Shown piece after piece: positions 15,452 through 23,065 of a DNA stretch of 39,643 bases. Source of the DNA: Actinomycetes bacterium (lineage in GTDB: Bacteria; Actinomycetota; Acidimicrobiia; Acidimicrobiales; Ilumatobacteraceae). How positions within the stretch are numbered: the first letter of the stretch is position 1; every line of letters begins with the position of its first letter. The notes beneath the pieces are model-generated. The model searched no databases. It worked only from the letters and a program-made list of their open reading frames with translations, and was not told the DNA's origin. The DNA lies in NCBI GenBank assembly GCA_025359865.1, contig JANYDH010000072.1:1-39643 (forward strand). Direction: 5' to 3'. The position numbers were made by a program, and so were the translations under genes.

Positions 15452-17344
15452 ATGGAGACGGACCGTGCCGTGCGTGGGCTCGATCCGCAGCAGCGCGCCG
15501 CCGTGCTATCGCCTGCTGCACCGCTGGCCATCGTCGCCTCGGCCGGCTCCGGCAAGACCACGGTGCTCACCCGGCGGATGGCTCGCCGCATCAGCGATGG
15601 ATCAGCGGATGCGCAACATGTTCTCGCGCTCACGTTCACCCGTGAGGCTGCCGGCGAACTTCGCCGACGGTTGCGCCGACTGGAGATTCACGAGCACGTC
15701 GAAACCGGAACCTTCCACGCGGTGGCGTTGCGGCTGCTTTCAGACCGCGCCCTCGCCGCCGGGCGCCCCGCCCCGGTTCTAGCGCCCGATCGCGGTCGAC
15801 TGATGCGCGAAGTGCTCACCGAGACACGCCGCCGTCTCGAGGCACCGGCCGTACTCGCCGATCTGGATTGGGCTCGGGCACGTCTCGTCGAGCCGGCACG
15901 GTTTGCCGACGCGTCACGCAAGGCTCGCCGCCGCAGCGTGCTCGATGCCGATTCGTTCGTCGATCTGTCACAGCGCTACGCGGCGTTGAAGCGCAAACGC
16001 GGCGTCGTCGACTTCGACGACCTGCTCGTCGATCTGCTCGCGTCGCTGCAACGCGATGCCACCTTCGCCGACGTGGTGAGGTGGCGGTTTCGACACCTGT
16101 TCGTCGACGAAGCGCAAGACCTCAACCCACTGCAGTTCGCCGTACTCGAGCAGATCCGCGCTGGCCGCGCTGACATCTGTCTAGTGGGTGATCACCGGCA
16201 GGCGATCTATGGTTGGAACGGAGCCGAGCCTGCCATGCTGCTCGAAGTCGAGCAGCGCATCCCCGGTATCACGGTCCTCGCGCTCACCGGCAACCACCGC
16301 TGCACCCCGCAAATCGTACGTGCAGGGGCAGCAGCACTGGTAGGCGCCGGAATCGTCGACGACACCGAATCAAGGCGCGCTTCCGGTCGAGCGGTTGCGT
16401 TCATCAGCGGCGTCGATGAGGATGACGAAGCCGCCGTTGTAGCCAAGCGGGTGCGCACGCTGACGCGGCGATACGGTGCGCGCCAAGTTGGTGTACTCGC
16501 CCGAACCAACGACCAACTGGTAGCACTCGAGCGCGCCGTACGCGCGTTGGGACTGTCCACCGAAATTGCCACCGGTCGACCCGGCGCGCGATCAGCACTC
16601 GACCGTACGATCGCAGAGGCGGCCCGTATCTCCGACCGCGAGGCACTCGTCGCGTGGGCCGAGGGGGTCTGGACGTCGGACACGACCGACGAGGTGCGAC
16701 GCCGTGTCGCCGAGGCGGTCGACCGATTTGTGTCGTCGGGCAAACTCGGGGGGTTCCGCGGGTGGGTCGAAGCATGCCAGCCGTTCGAAGATCTCGACGA
16801 CGAACCCGAGGACGGGTCCGTCATGTTGGCGACATTTCACGCTGCGAAGGGTCGCGAGTGGAGCGCCGTGGTCGTCACCGGCGTCGAGGCCGGACTGGTG
16901 CCGCATTCATCATCGACGAGCGAAGCGCAACGGGCCGAAGAGGCGCGTCTGTTGTACGTCGCGCTCACCCGGGCGGGAGAGGAACTCGTGATCAGCGCCT
17001 CCACATCTCGACGAGGCTCGCCGACGAAAGAAAGCCCCTGGCTCAGTGCCGTGCGGGCGAGCGCGCTGGCCGACGAACCGGTGGCTGCTCCGCCGCCAGC
17101 AATCGTGCAGCGGGCTCGGGTTCTTGATCCGCTGGCCGACCTCAGGGTGTGGCGAGCGGGAGTCGCCCGAGCAGCGGGCGTTGCCGACCGAGCTGTGTGC
17201 TCCGACCAGATCCTTCAGTCGCTACACCGCGATCCACCGACTGACACAACCCAACTCGCGGCGCGCCTTGGAGTAGGCATCTCTGCCGCCGAGCGATTCG
17301 CACCGAAGGTGTTCAGCCTGCTGGCTGTGCCCTCGCCTGCATGA
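15452..17344 (+). CDS. UvrD/Rep-family ATP-dependent DNA helicase, UvrD2-like
   Basis: A 630-residue superfamily 1A 3'-5' helicase. Motif I is ASAGSGKTT (30-38), followed by TFTREAAGELRRR, motif II VDEAQD (about 218-223), GDHRQAIYGWNGAEP, TFHAAKGREWSAVV and the motif VI region LLYVALTRAGEEL. The last ~50 residues resemble a shortened HRDC domain, as in mycobacterial UvrD2. The ATG at 15452 is preferred over an in-frame GTG at 15446 because TATCGT ends 6 nt before it. The 3' end overlaps the convergent thioesterase gene by 32 bp. Confidence 0.9.
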   Translation: METDRAVRGLDPQQRAAVLSPAAPLAIVASAGSGKTTVLTRRMARRISDGSADAQHVLALTFTREAAGELRRRLRRLEIHEHVETGTFHAVALRLLSDRALAAGRPAPVLAPDRGRLMREVLTETRRRLEAPAVLADLDWARARLVEPARFADASRKARRRSVLDADSFVDLSQRYAALKRKRGVVDFDDLLVDLLASLQRDATFADVVRWRFRHLFVDEAQDLNPLQFAVLEQIRAGRADICLVGDHRQAIYGWNGAEPAMLLEVEQRIPGITVLALTGNHRCTPQIVRAGAAALVGAGIVDDTESRRASGRAVAFISGVDEDDEAAVVAKRVRTLTRRYGARQVGVLARTNDQLVALERAVRALGLSTEIATGRPGARSALDRTIAEAARISDREALVAWAEGVWTSDTTDEVRRRVAEAVDRFVSSGKLGGFRGWVEACQPFEDLDDEPEDGSVMLATFHAAKGREWSAVVVTGVEAGLVPHSSSTSEAQRAEEARLLYVALTRAGEELVISASTSRRGSPTKESPWLSAVRASALADEPVAAPPPAIVQRARVLDPLADLRVWRAGVARAAGVADRAVCSDQILQSLHRDPPTDTTQLAARLGVGISAAERFAPKVFSLLAVPSPA

Positions 17345-17966
17345 GGCGTTGAAACACCGATGCATCGGTGGAAATGAACAAGCCGACCGCTTCGGCGCAC
17401 AGAGTGTCACCGTGGCCAAGCGTGGCCGACGTGAAGATCTTGCGGCCCTCGATCCGGTCGATCCTGCCCTCGTAGCGCAACGGGCGATGCAGCGGTGTGG
17501 GCGAACGGTACGAGACCTCCAACCGGCCGGTCATTCCTGGGCGATTCGCCATCGACTGAGCGAAACCAAGGATGTCGTCGAAACCGGCAGCGATGAATCC
17601 ACCGTGCACACAACCAGGAGGCCCTTCGTAGGCATCGCCGTAGACCACGTTCCCTACGAGCACGTCGCCCTCGATCGTGACGGTGATCGGCGGCGCCAAC
17701 GGGTTGAGCGCCCCGACGAACGGGCTGTAGTCGAACGAATCGGTGATGGCCGACATCGACCCCTCAGCCTGGTCGTACCGGCGTCCATGCTCGCTGGCTG
17801 CCAGGACTGCCGCAGCCTGCTCGACAAGGTCACGTGCTGCTTCGAACGAGTCGCTGCTTGCCGACGACGAGGCAAGCTGGGCAATGATCTGACGAGCCGC
17901 CTCGGTCAGTCGAAAGCGAGCATCGGAGGGATCGTTCTGGCGACCGTCGGGCAAGTGTCGCGGCAC
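17313..17966 (-). CDS. PaaI-type hotdog-fold thioesterase
   Basis: A 217-residue protein with a C-terminal hotdog domain (about 75-205). VYGDAYEGPPGCVHGGFIAAGFDDILGF is the PaaI/4HBT-2 HGG region, followed by RLEVSYRSPTPLHRPL. It probably hydrolyses acyl-CoA. The N-terminal ~75 residues are helical with an Ala/Ser-rich segment. The start is set at the GTG at 17966, 1 nt after the xthA stop; longer frames run inside xthA. The 3' end overlaps the helicase gene on the opposite strand by 32 bp. Confidence 0.82.
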   Translation of the reverse strand: MPRHLPDGRQNDPSDARFRLTEAARQIIAQLASSSASSDSFEAARDLVEQAAAVLAASEHGRRYDQAEGSMSAITDSFDYSPFVGALNPLAPPITVTIEGDVLVGNVVYGDAYEGPPGCVHGGFIAAGFDDILGFAQSMANRPGMTGRLEVSYRSPTPLHRPLRYEGRIDRIEGRKIFTSATLGHGDTLCAEAVGLFISTDASVFQRLMQARAQPAG

Positions 17967-17967
17967 C

Positions 17968-18744
17968 TCAATCCTCCAAGTCGACGAGCACCGGCGCATG
18001 ATCCGATGGCGAGGTTCCCTTACGGGCATTGCGATCAACGATGCTCCAGGTGAGACGGTCAGCGACCGACGCTGTACCGAGCACGAGGTCGATCCTCATG
18101 CCGCGACCCTGGTGAAAGTCGCCAGCCCGGTAGTCCCACCAGCTGTAGAGCTGCGCCTGTTGGTACCGGGTGCGAAACAAATCGATCAGCCCCCACCCGA
18201 GGAGACGCTCAAGCAGGTCGCGTTCTGCGGCGCTCACATGCGTGGCGCCCTCCAGCTTCGATGGGTCGGGCACATCACGATCATCGGGGGCGACGTTGAA
18301 GTCACCGGTCACGACCAGTTGCTCGTCGGGCGAACCGACCGCGTCGAGGTGACGGCGGAGCTGCGCCATCCACGAAAGTTTGTACTGGTAGTGCTCATGG
18401 TCCAGTGAACGTCCATTCGGCACGTACACGCTGGATACCCGCACGCCGCCACAGAGGGCAGTGATGATGCGGGCATCCGGGTCAGGTGGACCGCTCGCTG
18501 GTGCAAAGTTGGGGACCACCTCGTCGATGCCGACTCGGGACAGGATTGCAACACCGTTCCACTGACCCTGGCCGTGATGCACACTTTCGTAGCCGAGGCC
18601 GGCGAACGTGAGCGCAGGGAACGCATCGTCGGCGAGCTTGGTCTCTTGCAGGCACAGCACGTCGGGCTGCACCTCGGCCAACCACGCTTCCACGCGGGGC
18701 AACCGGGCCTTCAGCGAGTTGACGTTCCAGGTAGCGATTCGCAC
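17968..18744 (-). CDS. xthA: Exodeoxyribonuclease III / AP endonuclease
   Basis: A 258-residue EEP-superfamily nuclease for base excision repair, cutting at abasic sites and removing 3' blocking groups. It starts MRIATWNVNSLKARLPRV and carries the metal ligand Glu in CLQETKL, VTGDFNVAP and RIDLVLGT, and the terminal SDHAPVLVDL with the catalytic Asp-His pair. The GTG at 18744 has TACGTT 7 nt upstream. The thioesterase gene follows after 1 nt. Confidence 0.95.
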   Translation of the reverse strand: MRIATWNVNSLKARLPRVEAWLAEVQPDVLCLQETKLADDAFPALTFAGLGYESVHHGQGQWNGVAILSRVGIDEVVPNFAPASGPPDPDARIITALCGGVRVSSVYVPNGRSLDHEHYQYKLSWMAQLRRHLDAVGSPDEQLVVTGDFNVAPDDRDVPDPSKLEGATHVSAAERDLLERLLGWGLIDLFRTRYQQAQLYSWWDYRAGDFHQGRGMRIDLVLGTASVADRLTWSIVDRNARKGTSPSDHAPVLVDLED

Positions 18745-18751
18745 GGCAACG

Positions 18752-18757
18752 AACGTA
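18752..18757 (-). promoter_or_regulatory. Leaderless -10 box of xthA
   Basis: TACGTT on the minus strand, 7 nt before the GTG at 18744. It lies in the 21-nt gap after the NYN-S1 gene, giving xthA its own promoter. Confidence 0.45.
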
Positions 18758-18765
18758 GCGAACTG

Positions 18766-20547
18766 TTAGCTGCTGGAACGACCGCGACGCGACGCCGCAG
18801 GTGCAGCGGCGGTAGCGGTAGCGGCACCCGCAGGGGTCATCACCCTCGGCGGCGCCTTCTTGACCGGACGTCTCACCGGGGCGGACGGCACAGGCAACTC
18901 GGCAACGACCGGCACTGGTTCGGTCTGCTTGGCCGCACGCTTGTTGGCCGCACGCTTGTTGGTCGCACGCGTCGTCGCTATGGCGGCCGCTGGGGTCGGC
19001 TGCACCGACACCGGGATCACCGCCGGTTCGGCCGCGACCCGCTTGCCCGCTGCACGCTTGACGGGTTTCACGTCGGGTGGGGCCACCTTGTCGACCTTCG
19101 GTAGCTTCTTGGCGCTCTTGGACGCGACCTTGGCGACCTTGCCATCGGCCAAGCTGGCGGACTTGGCAGCCCTGCCATCGGCCAAGCTGGCGGACTTGGC
19201 GACCTTGCCATCGGCCAAGCTGGCGGACTTGGCGACCTTGCCATCGGCCGTGCCGGCGGACTTGGCGACCTTGCCATCGGCCGTGCCGGCGGACTTGGCA
19301 GCCCTGCCATCGGCCAAGCTGGCGGACTTGGCGACCTTGCCATCGGCCGTGCCGGCGGACTTGGCGACCTTGCCATCGGCCAAGTTGGCGGACTTGGCGA
19401 CCTTGCCATCGGCCGTGCCGGTCTTGCCGGTCTTGCCGGTCTTGCCGGTCTTGCCAGCCTTGGCATCGGAGAGGGCAACCTTCACATCGACGTTGCTCGC
19501 CTGCGCATCGTTCTGGTGAGCCCTGGCCCTGGACGGCCTCGCCGGCTTCTTCGGGGCGGGCGCCTTGACCGATGCCATCGACACCGTTGCCAGGTCGATG
19601 CTGCGTCGCGCCGGCGCGAAGCTTTCGACAACCAGCGTGACCGCATCACCGATCTTGAGGAACTCGCGAGCGCTTCGTGGCGCGGGGTCGGCCATCATTC
19701 GTAGTGGTACGTATCCGACGACATCGCCCGACAGTCGTACGTACGCTCCGTGCGATGAGTAGTTCTCAACCATCGCATTGACACTCGTACCAACGGGATG
19801 GTGTTCAACAAACGACAGGAACGGCATCAAGTCGTTGACGACCACTGTCTTCGTGGCCGGCGTTGTTGCAGACATAGTTGCGGGCGTAGTAACCGGTGCC
19901 ACCGCTGGTGCAGCCGTCACCGCGCCACCGCGCGCCGCGGTCGGCTGGGGCGTGCGGGGTTTCGATGCCGGTCGCGGTGGGGTGGCTCCGCGAACGGTCG
20001 CGTTGGGCGGTGGCGCCTTGGGCACGGGCATCGGCAGGCTGGCCTCAGCGCTCGCCTGGTGCTTCGGTACTCTGGCGGGCAACCCGTCCTTCTTGCGGCG
20101 GGCGTCTTTCACCGCAGTTCGACTGATTGGCCCCCGCACCGGCACACGAGCGACGAACACCCAGCCGATGTGTGGCACCGGTTTTCCGCCGATCAACCGA
20201 CCCTCGTCGAATAGCCAGGTGTAGACACCATGGAACTCTTGAAACGAGTCGTTGGACAGCACTGTGCCGCCGACCTTGTTGGCGATACTGAGGAGAAACG
20301 CGTCGCCGCGCCCGATTGCACCAGCAGGTGGTGCCACCAATTCGTTGTTGGCGACCGCATCATCGAACTCGGCGACTTCTCTAGGGTCGATTCGGTGTCC
20401 GAACGTTGCGTCGACGACCACGGTGATGAGCGCGTCGGGGTGTTCGCCGATGAATGCCATCACGGCGTCGTGGAGTTGCGCCAGGCTGGGCAGTGCGCGG
20501 CCCTCGGTGGCGAGATTGGATCCGTCGACGACTACATGATGTGGCAT
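18766..20547 (-). CDS. NYN (PIN-like) RNase plus S1 RNA-binding protein with long Lys/Ala repeat tail
   Basis: 593 residues in three parts. Residues 1-140 form a NYN/Zc3h12a-like nuclease domain with acidic residues in the expected places: D8 (VVVDGSN), D46 (VVVDATFG), D82 (GRGDAFLL) and D100 (LSNDSF). After a Pro/Ala linker, an S1-type RNA-binding domain spans about 240-322 (VENYSSHGAYVRL, VGYVPLRMM). The basic tail begins with KTG repeats (365-377), then nine 11-residue units of the ADGKVAKSASL type (379-477), then KRAA-rich sequence. It is probably an RNA-processing endonuclease with a histone-H1-like, nucleic-acid-binding tail (inference). The fusion is not one I know as a named gene. Confidence 0.85.
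   Translation of the reverse strand: MPHHVVVDGSNLATEGRALPSLAQLHDAVMAFIGEHPDALITVVVDATFGHRIDPREVAEFDDAVANNELVAPPAGAIGRGDAFLLSIANKVGGTVLSNDSFQEFHGVYTWLFDEGRLIGGKPVPHIGWVFVARVPVRGPISRTAVKDARRKKDGLPARVPKHQASAEASLPMPVPKAPPPNATVRGATPPRPASKPRTPQPTAARGGAVTAAPAVAPVTTPATMSATTPATKTVVVNDLMPFLSFVEHHPVGTSVNAMVENYSSHGAYVRLSGDVVGYVPLRMMADPAPRSAREFLKIGDAVTLVVESFAPARRSIDLATVSMASVKAPAPKKPARPSRARAHQNDAQASNVDVKVALSDAKAGKTGKTGKTGKTGTADGKVAKSANLADGKVAKSAGTADGKVAKSASLADGRAAKSAGTADGKVAKSAGTADGKVAKSASLADGKVAKSASLADGRAAKSASLADGKVAKVASKSAKKLPKVDKVAPPDVKPVKRAAGKRVAAEPAVIPVSVQPTPAAAIATTRATNKRAANKRAAKQTEPVPVVAELPVPSAPVRRPVKKAPPRVMTPAGAATATAAAPAASRRGRSSS
19117..19413 (-). repeat. Nine tandem 33-bp repeats inside the NYN-S1 gene
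   Basis: The word GCCATCGGCC begins at 19141, 19174, 19207, 19240, 19273, 19306, 19339, 19372 and 19405, an exact 33-bp period. Each unit encodes 11 residues. Two variable spots occur: GKV or GRA, and ASL/ANL or AGT. Unit number can change without a frameshift. Confidence 0.95.
19418..19460 (-). repeat. 9-bp tandem repeats encoding Gly-Lys-Thr
   Basis: Repeated CCGGTCTTG units directly next to the 33-bp array encode the GKTGKTGKTGKTG segment of the same protein. Confidence 0.85.
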
Positions 20548-20621
20548 ATCGTCTGACAGTCAATCACGCCCCGGGTCGATTCGGGGTCAGGCAGGTCAAT
20601 CCCCCACCTTCAACCCAGCTT

Positions 20622-20658
20622 TGGTCGTGAGATGTCGTTGAGCAACATCTCACGACCA
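20622..20658. promoter_or_regulatory. Perfect 14-bp inverted repeat upstream of the HAD gene
   Basis: 20622-20635 pairs exactly with 20645-20658 around a 9-nt loop. It lies between divergent starts (20547 minus, 20682 plus), 11 nt before the candidate -10 box at 20670, so it could be an operator. It has no T-tract. Confidence 0.6.
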
Positions 20659-20669
20659 CGAAACGCAAC

Positions 20670-20675
20670 TAGGGT
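20670..20675 (+). promoter_or_regulatory. Leaderless -10 box of the HAD gene
   Basis: TAGGGT, 6 nt before the ATG at 20682. Confidence 0.45.
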
Positions 20676-20681
20676 TCCCGG

Positions 20682-21335
20682 ATGCTCGAAGCAGTCCTCT
20701 GGGATTTCGGTGGTGTGATTCTGTCCAGTCCATTCGAGGCGTTCAATCACTTCGAGGTCGCTCACGGGCTTCCCGTCGACTTCCTCCGTGCCGTCAACGC
20801 AACGAACCCGCACACGAATGCGTGGGCCCAGCTCGAACGCAGCGACATCAACGCAGCCGAGTTCGATGCGGCCTTCGCTGCCGACTCACAGGCGCTCGGT
20901 CATGAGGTTCGTGGCGCCCAGGTGTTGGCGCTGCTGGCCGGTGAGGTTCGCCCCGAGATGGTCGCTGCGCTCGACGCCGTCAAGGCAGCCGGCTACAAGA
21001 CCGCATGCCTCACCAACAACGTAATCGCGAGCGAAGGCCATGGCCCTGCGATGGCGTCCGTTGAAGCTCAGGACCGTGCCCGACTGATCGCTCAGATCAT
21101 GGGCCGGTTCGATGCGGTCATCGAAAGCAGCAAGGTAGGTGTACGCAAACCCGAACCACGGTTCTATGAGATCGCGTGTCAGACGCTCGGCGTCGCACCC
21201 GATTCCTGTGTGTTTCTCGACGACCTCGGCATCAACCTGAAGCCCGCTGCTGCGATGGGAATGAGGACGATCAAGGTGGTCAGCGTACGCCAAGCCCTCA
21301 CGGAACTGAGCGAGATCATCGACCTGCAGTTCTGA
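20682..21335 (+). CDS. HAD-family hydrolase (subfamily IA, epoxide-hydrolase-N-like)
   Basis: A 217-residue HAD protein. Motif I reads LWDFGGVI with the nucleophile Asp8 but Gly where most phosphatases have the second Asp. Motif II is TACLTNN, motif III ESSKVGVRKPEPRFY and motif IV VFLDDLGINLKPA. This DFGGV type is shared with the N-domain of soluble epoxide hydrolase and HAD domains near acyl-CoA dehydrogenases, so ordinary phosphatase activity is uncertain. The ATG at 20682 has TAGGGT 6 nt upstream. Confidence 0.86.
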   Translation: MLEAVLWDFGGVILSSPFEAFNHFEVAHGLPVDFLRAVNATNPHTNAWAQLERSDINAAEFDAAFAADSQALGHEVRGAQVLALLAGEVRPEMVAALDAVKAAGYKTACLTNNVIASEGHGPAMASVEAQDRARLIAQIMGRFDAVIESSKVGVRKPEPRFYEIACQTLGVAPDSCVFLDDLGINLKPAAAMGMRTIKVVSVRQALTELSEIIDLQF

Positions 21336-21464
21336 CCGACGCCGCTCGGGCCACCCGTGTGGCGGTTGCCCGCGGGAAGGACCATCGACTCTGGCGCCAC
21401 CACCAAACAGCGGAGTACTAGTTGGGTGTCGGACAAATACGACCGTTGTTGTAAGGAGGAACCT

Positions 21465-21995
21465 ATGACCACGTTGCTGGTGGTCTCTGCATCGAAACAC
21501 GGCTCCACATCCGAGATCGCGCAAGCGATCGGAGATGAAGTGGCCATCCACGGAGTCGACGTGACCGTTGCAGATGTCGACAACCCGCCGCTGAACGTCG
21601 AGTTCGACGGATACGTCCTCGGCTCTGCGGTGTACGCGGGCCATTGGGTGGCCGAACTGCGCCGATTCATCGACGATCACCACCATCTGCTTTCGGTGCG
21701 GCCTCTGTGGTTGTTCTCCAGCGGCCCGCTCGGCGACGGACCGACGGTGGCAGAAGAACCGGCCGAAGTAGCAGAGTTCACGAGGTCGCTCGGCGCTCGC
21801 GATCACCGGGTGTTCAAGGGTCGCATGGAACAAGCAGATCTCAACCTGTTCGAACGGGCCGCAGTTCGGTTCGTTCACGCACCGTACGGTGACTTTCGCC
21901 AGTGGGACGAGATTCACGATTGGGCTCGAGGTATCGCTACGACACTGCATGGTGCAACGGCAGCGGCCGTGGCGGCCGTTGGCGACAACGGTTAG
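21465..21995 (+). CDS. Flavodoxin-domain protein (HemG/protoporphyrinogen oxidase-like)
   Basis: A 176-residue flavodoxin-fold protein: the phosphate-binding loop SASKHGSTSEIAQAIG near the N-terminus, VLGSAVYAGHWVAELRRF in the middle and WLFSSGPLGDGP later. This layout matches the flavodoxin_5/HemG-like group, which binds FMN and works in redox reactions. No haem genes are adjacent, so the partner is unknown. The ATG at 21465 has AAGGAGGA 4 nt upstream, one of the strongest ribosome binding sites in the window. Confidence 0.85.
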   Translation: MTTLLVVSASKHGSTSEIAQAIGDEVAIHGVDVTVADVDNPPLNVEFDGYVLGSAVYAGHWVAELRRFIDDHHHLLSVRPLWLFSSGPLGDGPTVAEEPAEVAEFTRSLGARDHRVFKGRMEQADLNLFERAAVRFVHAPYGDFRQWDEIHDWARGIATTLHGATAAAVAAVGDNG

Positions 21996-22046
21996 CCGGC
22001 GGTGGTTCTAGGCTGATCCGAACCTTCTCACGTCCACGGAGCGCAC

Positions 22047-23051
22047 ATGCGAACCTCGCTCACCGAGTTGTTGGCCAAACACGATGTCGTGTTGGCCGAT
22101 GGCGCTACCGGCACCAACTACTTCGCGGCCGGGCTTGGCGCTGGCTATCCGCCCGAGTTGTGGAACTTCGAGCAGTCAGAGCGTGTGGTTGCGCTACATC
22201 AGCAATTCGTCGACGCGGGAGCCGACATCATCCTCACCAACTCATTCGGCGGCACTCGTCAGCGGTTGAAGTTACACAAGGCGGACGACCGCGTCTTCGA
22301 GATCTCCAAGCGCGCCGCTGAATTGGCCCGCAGTGTTGCCGATGCATGCGAGCGCGATGTGGTGGTGGCCGGGTCGGTCGGGCCGACCGGCGAGTTGTTC
22401 GAGCCGCTCGGCGCGCTCACCGAAGACGTCGCTGTCGCCTCGTTCCGCGAGCAGATCGAAGGTCTGATCGCCGGCGGAGCCGATGTCATCTGGATCGAAA
22501 CGATGTCTGCGATCGCAGAGGTCCGCGCCGCCGCCACAGCAGCGATTCAGGTCGGAGCGCCCTACGTAGCGACCTGTTCGTTCGACACAGCCGGCCGTAC
22601 GATGATGGGCCTGATGCCCAACGCCCTTGCAGCTGTGTTCGATGGGCTGCATGCACCGCCCGTCGCATTCGGCGCCAACTGCGGTGTCGGCGCGAGCGAC
22701 ATCCTGGTCACGGTCACCTCGATCTGTTCGGCTGATCACACAGTGGTGGTGGCCAAAGGCAACTGCGGTATCCCGCAGTTCCAAGGCACCGAAATCGTGT
22801 ACTCCGGTACACCCGAACTGATGGCCACCTACGTACAACTCGCAGCAGATGCGGGGGCACGCATCATCGGCGGCTGCTGCGGTACAACACCTGCACATCT
22901 CGCGGCGATGCGTCAGGCCATCGACTCGCGTGTGCCGGGACCGCCGCCCAGCATCGACAACATCGTCAGCCAGATCGGGCCGTTGGCCAACTCTGCTCCC
23001 ACCGAGGGCAGCGGGCCAGATCGCGCCCGACGTCGCAGTCGCGACAACTGA
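22047..23051 (+). CDS. Homocysteine S-methyltransferase family protein (betaine-type)
   Basis: A 334-residue zinc-dependent methyltransferase TIM barrel. It shows VLADGATGTNYF, NSFGGTRQRL, SVGPTGELFEPLG and the zinc ligands C212 (GANCGVG) and C277/C278 (GGCCGT). The methyl acceptor is expected to be homocysteine; the donor (betaine, S-methylmethionine or another methylated compound) cannot be read. It resembles the free-standing BHMT-like form, not MetH, since no cobalamin domain follows. The ATG has GGAG 7 nt upstream. The C-terminal ~35 residues are low complexity and basic. Confidence 0.88.
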   Translation: MRTSLTELLAKHDVVLADGATGTNYFAAGLGAGYPPELWNFEQSERVVALHQQFVDAGADIILTNSFGGTRQRLKLHKADDRVFEISKRAAELARSVADACERDVVVAGSVGPTGELFEPLGALTEDVAVASFREQIEGLIAGGADVIWIETMSAIAEVRAAATAAIQVGAPYVATCSFDTAGRTMMGLMPNALAAVFDGLHAPPVAFGANCGVGASDILVTVTSICSADHTVVVAKGNCGIPQFQGTEIVYSGTPELMATYVQLAADAGARIIGGCCGTTPAHLAAMRQAIDSRVPGPPPSIDNIVSQIGPLANSAPTEGSGPDRARRRSRDN

Positions 23052-23065
23052 ACGCACGGACCAAC

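Noticed and set aside
18860-19568. Long plus-strand and alternate-frame ORFs across the repeat region
   Set aside because: They are shadows of the 33-bp repeats; the period is a multiple of three, so every frame stays open. Only the minus-strand frame has recognisable domains (NYN, S1).
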